Shown: piece after piece, positions 46,854 through 52,113 of the stretch | Position numbering within the stretch: the first letter of the stretch is position 1 | Layout of the letters: the number at the start of each line of letters is the position of its first letter | Assembly (NCBI GenBank): GCA_016744355.1 | Contig: JADGEN010000016.1 | Location: forward strand, 1 to 52,113 | DNA: 52,113 nt | Reading direction: 5' to 3' | Origin: Halieaceae bacterium | GTDB taxonomy: Bacteria; Pseudomonadota; Gammaproteobacteria; Pseudomonadales; Halieaceae | Program-made: the position numbers and the translations under genes | Notes under the pieces: generated by a model | Databases searched by the model: none | What the model was told of the DNA's origin: nothing | The model's input: the letters and a program-made list of their open reading frames with translations, nothing else

Positions 46854-48803
46854 GTGAATCGATTATCAAAATTGGCATTTTTAGTACTTGTACCACTTGG
46901 GCTACTCGCCTGCAGTGACAACAACAATAATAACAAGGGCGAAGAGGTCGAGGTTACGCCCGAAATAGCGATCAAGGTGGGAGCGGCAAGTCGCAGTATC
47001 CTGCCCACTGTGAGTGGTGGGCGCGACTATCTACAAGACGCCCCGGGCTGGCCTGCCGCTGCGGAGCTTGACCCCAACGACCCTGGCATTTTTATTCCCG
47101 TATGGGATCAGGGCAAAATAGATGTTGGCAATGGCGAGCCCGATGCCTCCTGGGTGCATGATGACATTCGAGCAACTGCGGTAGCACTAGAGCGTGAAGG
47201 CCAGCGGGTGATTTTTATTACCAGTAATACCTACATGCACCTAAAATCTGATGTTGATGAGATCGTAAAGAGAGCCAAAGCTGCCCTTGATGCGCAGTGG
47301 GCTGAAGCAGAGATTTTGGTTTCCTCCTCCCATAATCATCATGGCCCTGAGACCGCTTTTGGCCCCAATGACCAGTGGTATGAGATGGCAGTGGAACAAA
47401 TTGTCGACGCGGTGCTTGAGGCAGTGGAAGTAGTTGAGCCTGTTGATGCAGTTCTTGCCACGGGCGAACACGACTACGGATCGGCGGATCAACGCGACCC
47501 CCGAGTGTATGACAATCGACTCAACGTGATGGCATTTAACTCGCAGGAGACGGGAGACTCAGTCGCTATTCTGGTGCAGTGGAACTCACATCCCGAGGCA
47601 ACACTGGGCTGGGAGCCGCCTGCAGAAGCAGCGGGCCTTGAAGAGGCCTGTGCCGTAAAGGGCTGGGAAGGAGATAAGTGCTTCGCTGAGGACAGGTATT
47701 TCTCCGGTGACTATGTGAGCGTACTTGAAGTCCGCTTGAAGGCAAAGCACGGAGGCGAAGTGGCATTTTTCAATGGCGCGCTGGGTGTACTCACGGGACC
47801 TCTCCATGCATCTACCTGGCTGGTCGATGAGGAGCACCCTGTAGGAGACGGCAAGACTGTCCCTGAAGGCGCAATACCCCTGGCTATGTGTAACAAGGCC
47901 AATCAGTACGAGTGTCAATCGTTTGCCAAAACTGAATCCACCGGTAACGAACTTGCCAATGCGGTTGATGCGCTACTAGAAAGCGCAGAGCCCATGGAGC
48001 TAGAAGAAATTACTGTGCGTAAAGAAGAGTTTTACAGCCGGGTTACCAACCTGGGGTTTCGCGTCCTGATGGCCGAGGGAGAATTGGGCTGGAAGCCTAT
48101 GGAAGTGTACAACTGTGATGAAAAGCCTTTTACAGATGACAACTGTGTTAATGCTGGGCAGGAGAATATTGAGGATCCCGTGCTGACCCCCCTTCTCGGC
48201 TATGAGATCAGCAAAGGAGATGTACTCAAGACCCGCGTTATCCATATCGATTTTGGCGATGTGGGCATGCTCTTCCTGCCTGGAGAAGTATCTTCAGAGC
48301 TGGTGATTGGTCTGCCGGAGGATTTCAATACGGCGACGCCAGAGAAATACTACAACGACCCGGACGAGCACTCGGTTGGTGAAGATTACATCATTCCCGG
48401 ATATTACTTGTCTCTCGTCGATGAGACCGTGACGTTTACCATTGGTCTTGGCACAGATGAGGTCGGCTACTTCGTGCCCCCCAGTGAATATCGGCTGCAG
48501 TGCCACGCACTATCCCTTGCAGCTTTGCCAGGGGCCTCTTGCCAGGACCTGGCCGACCGGGGCCTGATCGAAGACCCCACATGGGTTGGCGGTTTGACAT
48601 GCCAGCAGGTCACTGATGACCTGGAGTACTTCGAGTCTCTTGGGGCCGATGGGCCGGCGGTACAGGCGGTTTGCTACTACGGACAGATGGTGGGAGCGGA
48701 AATCGAGAGGCCATCCGGGCACTACGAAGAAACCAACTCTGCCGGCTGGGATCTGGTGGATGATTTGTGGGCCGCGACAGTGAAACTTTTCGAAGACGAC
48801 TAA
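46854..48803 (+). CDS. Ceramidase-like lipoprotein
   Basis: 649 residues from the GTG at 46854 (AAGGA 8 bases upstream). That start gives a short signal peptide with lipobox LGLLAC, lipid-bearing Cys at about 20, then an Asn-rich linker. The body resembles neutral/alkaline ceramidases: IAIKVGAASRSILP, SSSHNHHGPETAF (metal His region, about 157-170), VQWNSHPEAT (second His region, about 243-252), FLPGEVSSEL (metal Glu) and DEVGYFVPPSEYRLQ. The usual nucleophile motif GDxSP is replaced by NGALGVLTGP, so cleavage of ceramide itself is doubtful; another N-acyl amide is possible. First gene of an operon with DoxX and M20 genes. Confidence 0.75.
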   Translation: MNRLSKLAFLVLVPLGLLACSDNNNNNKGEEVEVTPEIAIKVGAASRSILPTVSGGRDYLQDAPGWPAAAELDPNDPGIFIPVWDQGKIDVGNGEPDASWVHDDIRATAVALEREGQRVIFITSNTYMHLKSDVDEIVKRAKAALDAQWAEAEILVSSSHNHHGPETAFGPNDQWYEMAVEQIVDAVLEAVEVVEPVDAVLATGEHDYGSADQRDPRVYDNRLNVMAFNSQETGDSVAILVQWNSHPEATLGWEPPAEAAGLEEACAVKGWEGDKCFAEDRYFSGDYVSVLEVRLKAKHGGEVAFFNGALGVLTGPLHASTWLVDEEHPVGDGKTVPEGAIPLAMCNKANQYECQSFAKTESTGNELANAVDALLESAEPMELEEITVRKEEFYSRVTNLGFRVLMAEGELGWKPMEVYNCDEKPFTDDNCVNAGQENIEDPVLTPLLGYEISKGDVLKTRVIHIDFGDVGMLFLPGEVSSELVIGLPEDFNTATPEKYYNDPDEHSVGEDYIIPGYYLSLVDETVTFTIGLGTDEVGYFVPPSEYRLQCHALSLAALPGASCQDLADRGLIEDPTWVGGLTCQQVTDDLEYFESLGADGPAVQAVCYYGQMVGAEIERPSGHYEETNSAGWDLVDDLWAATVKLFEDD

Positions 48804-48816
48804 AGGTAATCAGGAT

Positions 48817-49218
48817 ATGAAAAACAACATCGCAATTGCGCAGCGCGCTATGCTTCTGGTCGGACGTGGCCTACTGGGTTTGTACTTCATCCTGCCAGGC
48901 ATAAGCAAGATCACCGGCTTTGCTGATATGAGCGAGTACATGGAGGCCCACGGAGTACCATTTGTACCTGTGTTGCTGCTACTCACGATTATCCTTCAAA
49001 TTGGCTGCGGCGCCGCTCTGGCGGCAGGCTGGCGCGCCCAACTTATGGCCTTTGTTCTGGCGGGACTCACCTTGCTTATCAGCCTGTTTATGCACGACTT
49101 CTGGGGTATGGAGGAAGGACTGCAGCGCGCGCATGAAATGCAGAACTTCATCAAGAACATGGCCATTATGGCAGGCCTACTGTATGTGGCAGGCGTGACG
49201 CCTGCGACGAAAGAGTAA
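48817..49218 (+). CDS. DoxX family membrane protein
   Basis: 133 residues with four transmembrane segments. Begins like DoxX proteins (GRGLLGLYFILPGISKITGF) and continues YMEAHGVP, then a long hydrophobic run. DoxX-type proteins are linked to quinone or sulfur redox chemistry in archaea, and to redox homeostasis with partners in actinobacteria; the role here is unknown. It starts 13 bp after the lipoprotein gene, and its stop overlaps the next ATG (TAATG). Confidence 0.88.
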   Translation: MKNNIAIAQRAMLLVGRGLLGLYFILPGISKITGFADMSEYMEAHGVPFVPVLLLLTIILQIGCGAALAAGWRAQLMAFVLAGLTLLISLFMHDFWGMEEGLQRAHEMQNFIKNMAIMAGLLYVAGVTPATKE

Positions 49219-50561
49219 TGAGGTGGATTACTATGGGTAAGGTCATGTCGGGATTGTTAGTATTTTTAGCGGCTTGTTTGCTGTCGCTGGGCGGCGCGAC
49301 CAACGCAGCCGATATCGTTGCCACGCAAGTGGAGCTCAGTTCGAGCGAGAAGAAAATACTGGACTGGATCGACGCGCGCAGCGATCAGATACTGGCGGAA
49401 CTAACAAGTCATGTCGCAATCAATACCGGTACAGGAAACCTCGAGGGTATTGATCGTTACCGCGCGATCCTGGCGAAAGATCTGCAGCATCTGGGCTTTG
49501 CCACCCGTGAGGTTGCGTCGAAGCCACTGCCCGTCTTGACCTGTGATGGAGGCAGCGTGAGCGTAGCCGATCACCTGGTAGCGAGCCGCACAGGCAGCAA
49601 AACCAACCGCATCCTCCTCAATGGACATATGGACACGGTTTTTCCCGCCAGCGACGAGTTTCAGGCGTTAAGTATGGAAGCTGACGGAACCCTGCGTGGA
49701 CCTGGCGTGCTCGACATGAAGGGTGGCATCGTAGTCATGCTCAATGCACTGCGCGCCCTCGATGCTGGCGGTTACCTGGATCAATCGAATATCACTGTGC
49801 TGTTTAACAGTGACGAGGAGATCGGTTCTCTCGGCTCCCGCCCACTGGTCGAGGAGCTCGCGCGCCAACACGATATCGGTCTGGTATTCGAGGGCTCTCG
49901 TGAAAACCGCTTGACCCGTTCACGCAAAGGGCTGGGCCAGGTTCGGCTCAAGGTGACAGGCCGCGAGTCTCATGCTGGTGCAGCGCACGAGAAGGGAATG
50001 TCAGCTAATCTAGAGCTGGCACACGAGGTTGTTGCCATAGAACAACTCACCGATTATGAGCGCGGGGTGACCGTCAATGTGGGGGTGATACAGGGCGGCG
50101 AAAAACGCAATACGATTCCCGGCTGTGCTGATGCCTTTATCGATTTGCGTTACCCCACTGTAGAAGATGGTGAGTATCTGCTGGCGGCTATCGACAAGAT
50201 TGCGTCTACCCGCCATGTAGTCAACCCAAACTACCCTGGGTTACCCAAAACTGAAATGTGGGGTCTACTACACCGGCCCGCAAAGCAACCTAATATTGAG
50301 GTGGATACCCTGATTGCCCAGGCCATGGGTCTATCGCAGATTATCGGTGAACCCATCGAGGGCACAATTTATTCAGGGGGCGGCACAGACGGCTCAATTG
50401 CCCAGGCAGTGGGGCTACCTACCATGGACACCCTCGGACTCAATGGCGAGGGTGCGCACTCAGTGCGTGAAAAAACCAGCCTGGCATCACTAGTCGCCCG
50501 CACCAAGCTGGCCGCAGTGTTAATCCATAGACAAATCGAGCTGCAGCGCGCACCGGAGTAA
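49218..50561 (+). CDS. Exported M20-family metallopeptidase (carboxypeptidase G2-like)
   Basis: 447 residues. N-terminal signal peptide (GLLVFLAACLLSLGGATNAA, about 11-30). The di-zinc M20 centre is complete: ILLNGHMDTVFPAS, GPGVLDMKGGIVVM, FNSDEEIGSLGS with catalytic Glu, and a C-terminal ligand His in NGEGAHSVREKT. The dimerisation lid includes GRESHAGAAHEKGMSAN. Family members remove C-terminal amino acids or hydrolyse N-acyl/aminoacyl amides. Translationally coupled to doxX (TAATG); the lipoprotein, DoxX and this enzyme form one periplasmic/membrane unit. Confidence 0.92.
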   Translation: MRWITMGKVMSGLLVFLAACLLSLGGATNAADIVATQVELSSSEKKILDWIDARSDQILAELTSHVAINTGTGNLEGIDRYRAILAKDLQHLGFATREVASKPLPVLTCDGGSVSVADHLVASRTGSKTNRILLNGHMDTVFPASDEFQALSMEADGTLRGPGVLDMKGGIVVMLNALRALDAGGYLDQSNITVLFNSDEEIGSLGSRPLVEELARQHDIGLVFEGSRENRLTRSRKGLGQVRLKVTGRESHAGAAHEKGMSANLELAHEVVAIEQLTDYERGVTVNVGVIQGGEKRNTIPGCADAFIDLRYPTVEDGEYLLAAIDKIASTRHVVNPNYPGLPKTEMWGLLHRPAKQPNIEVDTLIAQAMGLSQIIGEPIEGTIYSGGGTDGSIAQAVGLPTMDTLGLNGEGAHSVREKTSLASLVARTKLAAVLIHRQIELQRAPE

Positions 50562-50583
50562 CTTCAGCAGCTCAATGTATCAG

Positions 50584-50606
50584 CAGCTGTTAGAGCTGTT
50601 TAATTG
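50584..50606 (+). terminator. Weak terminator-like hairpin after the M20 gene
   Basis: CAGCT-GTTAG-AGCTG followed by TTTAATT, 22 bp after the stop. The stem is only 5 bp. Confidence 0.35.
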
Positions 50607-50634
50607 AATATCGAGAGCGTTTTTTTGGTATACT
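50604..50634 (+). promoter_or_regulatory. Extended -10 promoter before the small acidic/Pro-rich ORF
   Basis: TGGTATACT (50626-50634) is a near-consensus extended -10; TTGAAT lies 19 bp upstream (50604-50609). About 30 bp before the next ATG. Confidence 0.5.
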
Positions 50635-50664
50635 GTGCCCTCATACAACAGTTATAGATTTATT

Positions 50665-50877
50665 ATGGCCACTAAACCTCTAAAAACTGTAGGCAAAAAG
50701 AAGCAGCCTGCTGCAGTTGAAACCTCTTCCTCTATCGAAGACAAAGTTAAAGCCTTCCTCGAAGCAGGAGGAGAGATAGAACAAGTTAGGTCCGGAATTA
50801 GCGGCCAACCGAGCATGGCGCCACCCAAGCCTAAGCCCGCGGAAACTAAGCCTGCTGAAACCAAAGATTCGGAATAA
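50665..50877 (+). CDS. Small protein with FLExGGxIxxV motif, possibly SutA-related
   Basis: 70 residues from the ATG at 50665. The layout is a Lys-rich start (ATKPLKTVGKKK), a short helix and loop (IEDKVKAFLEAGGEIEQVRSG), then a Pro/Lys/Glu-rich disordered tail (PPKPKPAETKPAETKD). The central part resembles the segment FLxRGGKVxxIEP of Pseudomonas SutA, a small RNA polymerase-binding protein of slow growth. The likeness is short and by eye only. No Shine-Dalgarno is visible; an in-frame ATG lies at 50635, inside the promoter, and is unlikely. Confidence 0.55.
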   Translation: MATKPLKTVGKKKQPAAVETSSSIEDKVKAFLEAGGEIEQVRSGISGQPSMAPPKPKPAETKPAETKDSE

Positions 50878-50960
50878 GGCATCAGCGCCAGACTTAAAGT
50901 AACCACCCCGCTCTATTCCTCCAACGCAGCTACGTTCGTAGCCGAGAGAAAATCACAGCG

Positions 50961-51359
50961 ATGAAAGAATGTACGCAGTGCGGAAAGTGCTGCCTTCTCT
51001 ATAGTGATGGCGGCTTATCCGCCAGGGCTGAAGAAATTGAGGCCTGGGAAACCTTCAACCCGACTATCGCAGAGTATGTAGTGAATGGGAAAATATGGAT
51101 GGATCCGGCCACAGGGAAGCAACTCACCCGCTGCCCGTGGTTAGAACTGCTGCCTGCTGACTCGGCGGATAGCCCTGATAAATACGGGTGTAGTATTTAT
51201 CAGGACCGTCCCGAGGACTGCCGACACTATCCTACTTCCATTGCCGAAATGGTTCGTGACGAATGCGAGATGATCGAAGTGCGCGACCTGAACGCGCCGG
51301 CGCAGGCACAAAAAACACTGGATCGCCTGATGGCTGACAGCCGTCCACCCGCACAATAA
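50961..51359 (+). CDS. YkgJ-type cysteine cluster protein
   Basis: 132 residues. Starts ECTQCGKCCLLYSDGG with the CxxCxxCC cluster, and has further cysteines in RCPWLEL, GCSIYQDRPEDCRHYP: the pattern of the zinc- or iron-chelating UPF0153/YkgJ family. Metal binding is likely; function unknown. Confidence 0.85.
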   Translation: MKECTQCGKCCLLYSDGGLSARAEEIEAWETFNPTIAEYVVNGKIWMDPATGKQLTRCPWLELLPADSADSPDKYGCSIYQDRPEDCRHYPTSIAEMVRDECEMIEVRDLNAPAQAQKTLDRLMADSRPPAQ

Positions 51360-51393
51360 ACGCAGCTATACTTAGCAGATGACCCAGTGACCC

Positions 51394-51603
51394 ATGGATA
51401 ACAAAGACTTATTGGACGCCATCAATCAGGTAATGCCCTACGGTAAATACAAGGGGCTTCAGCTACTGGATCTCCCGGAGCCCTATCTGGTGTGGTATCA
51501 CAGCAAGGGCTTTCCGCAGGGTAAACTGGGCACACAGCTGGCTCTAATCTACGAAGTTAAACTCAATGGGCTGGAGGAAATGTTACGGCGCTTCCAGCGA
51601 TAG
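51394..51603 (+). CDS. DUF3820 family small protein
   Basis: 69 residues. The family signature is clear: VMPYGKYKGLQLLDLPEPYL, WYHSKGFPQGKLGTQLALIYE and NGLEEMLRRF. Cytoplasmic, conserved in gammaproteobacteria; function unknown, some relatives are labelled as quorum-sensing-regulated. Confidence 0.88.
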   Translation: MDNKDLLDAINQVMPYGKYKGLQLLDLPEPYLVWYHSKGFPQGKLGTQLALIYEVKLNGLEEMLRRFQR

Positions 51604-51658
51604 TAGCCGTGATACTGTTAAGGCACCCGGCGAACCCAATGTGTGAGAGACATTGCAA

Positions 51659-52113
51659 ATGATCACCTGGATAAAACGACTACTAATCACCGCCAGCTTT
51701 CTGGCCCTCATAACGACCAACATCCTCGCCTTCACCAGCACTGCATTCAATGCCGCCGTATCCGGCTTGATGGGCACGGCTCTGGGTGTCCGCACCGTTT
51801 CAAGTATGATGCAAAGTAAAATATCCAGCCAAAGTAAGTCCATCAAAAGACAGACAGCGGTTCAAACCCGGCATAAGGCTGCTACCAAAAAATTCGGAAC
51901 TCGCCTCGCCAGTAGAACAAAACGAGTCGCCGCCAAGAGTATCGCAGCTATTCCAGCGGAATCGATTCCGTTTTTTGGCGTGGCGGTGTTGATTGCCGAT
52001 ACGTCGTACGAGCTGTATGCCGCCTGTGAAACTGTGAGAGATATGGATCAGCTCTATGAGGCGTTAGATATAGAGGGCCAGTCAGCAGATGACGTAATGC
52101 ACAGTGTTTGCGA
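51659..52113 (+). CDS. Unidentified membrane protein (runs off right edge)
   Basis: ATG at 51659 (GAGAGA upstream) opens a frame that is still open at the window end, 151 codons on. It has an N-terminal hydrophobic helix (LLITASFLALITTNILAF, about 8-25), a strongly basic Ser/Lys/Arg-rich middle (about 55-95), a second hydrophobic segment (AIPAESIPFFGVAVLIADT, about 99-117), then an acidic region (ETVRDMDQLYEALDIEG). I do not recognise the family. Confidence 0.6.
   Translation, partial: MITWIKRLLITASFLALITTNILAFTSTAFNAAVSGLMGTALGVRTVSSMMQSKISSQSKSIKRQTAVQTRHKAATKKFGTRLASRTKRVAAKSIAAIPAESIPFFGVAVLIADTSYELYAACETVRDMDQLYEALDIEGQSADDVMHSVC

Overview
The window is a 52 kb stretch of a gammaproteobacterial chromosome. 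Gene order is a mosaic of blocks well known from Pseudomonas and relatives: dsbD-aroQ-accB-accC-prmA-dusB-fis-purH-purD; coq7-osmC-vfr-trpCDGE-rpe; murU/amgK opposite lptD-surA-pdxA and ksgA-apaH-cca; and folK-folB-tsaD opposite rpsU-yqeY-dnaG-rpoD-tRNA. The Vfr-type CRP, AmgK/MurU recycling, Coq7 and the moderate G+C content suggest a marine, aerobic gammaproteobacterium of the Cellvibrionales/Halieaceae type. That placement is inference from order and protein style, not from a phylogeny.

Layout. At 1-347 the N-terminus of penicillin-binding protein 1B runs off the left edge. It is followed by a PfkB-family (adenosine-type) kinase, DNA polymerase II, a pentapeptide-repeat protein, a DUF2333 membrane protein, a PCuAC copper chaperone and, divergently, the thiol-disulfide transporter DsbD. 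From 7.9 to 16.1 kb lies a plus-strand housekeeping run (chorismate, fatty acid, ribosomal protein methylation, tRNA dihydrouridine, Fis, purines, ubiquinone). From 16.2 to 24.0 kb most genes are on the minus strand: OsmC, then (after plus-strand vfr) the complete trpEGDC operon, rpe, and murU-amgK. A 22-codon leader peptide ending Trp-Arg-Trp sits between the trp promoter region and trpE. From 24.1 to 35.1 kb come outer-membrane biogenesis (LptD, SurA), PdxA, KsgA, ApaH and Cca, interrupted by a block of two polysaccharide-type ABC export genes, galE and an orphan antitoxin-like gene. From 35.1 to 43.5 kb lie folate genes, tsaD, a 616-bp spacer with two very long perfect hairpins, the macromolecular-synthesis operon rpsU-yqeY-dnaG-rpoD, a CNNM/CBS membrane protein and a CAT-anticodon tRNA, probably tRNA-Ile2.

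From 43.5 kb onward the region is more accessory: an insertion-sequence-like remnant, a crotonase, DUF454, a small membrane-anchored protein, the EF-P paralogue EfpL, a YqhA-type membrane protein, and a compact operon of a ceramidase-like lipoprotein, a DoxX protein and an exported M20 peptidase. Small proteins follow (possible SutA relative, YkgJ-type Cys cluster, DUF3820), and an unidentified membrane protein runs off the right edge.

Most interesting points: (1) the trp leader peptide with two mutually exclusive hairpins but no U-tract terminator; (2) twin 26/27-bp perfect hairpins, each with a 22-nt loop, upstream of rpsU; (3) the ceramidase-like lipoprotein/DoxX/M20 operon; (4) the export/galE/antitoxin block splitting pdxA from ksgA; and (5) expected neighbours missing from their usual places (gph, apaG, plsY).
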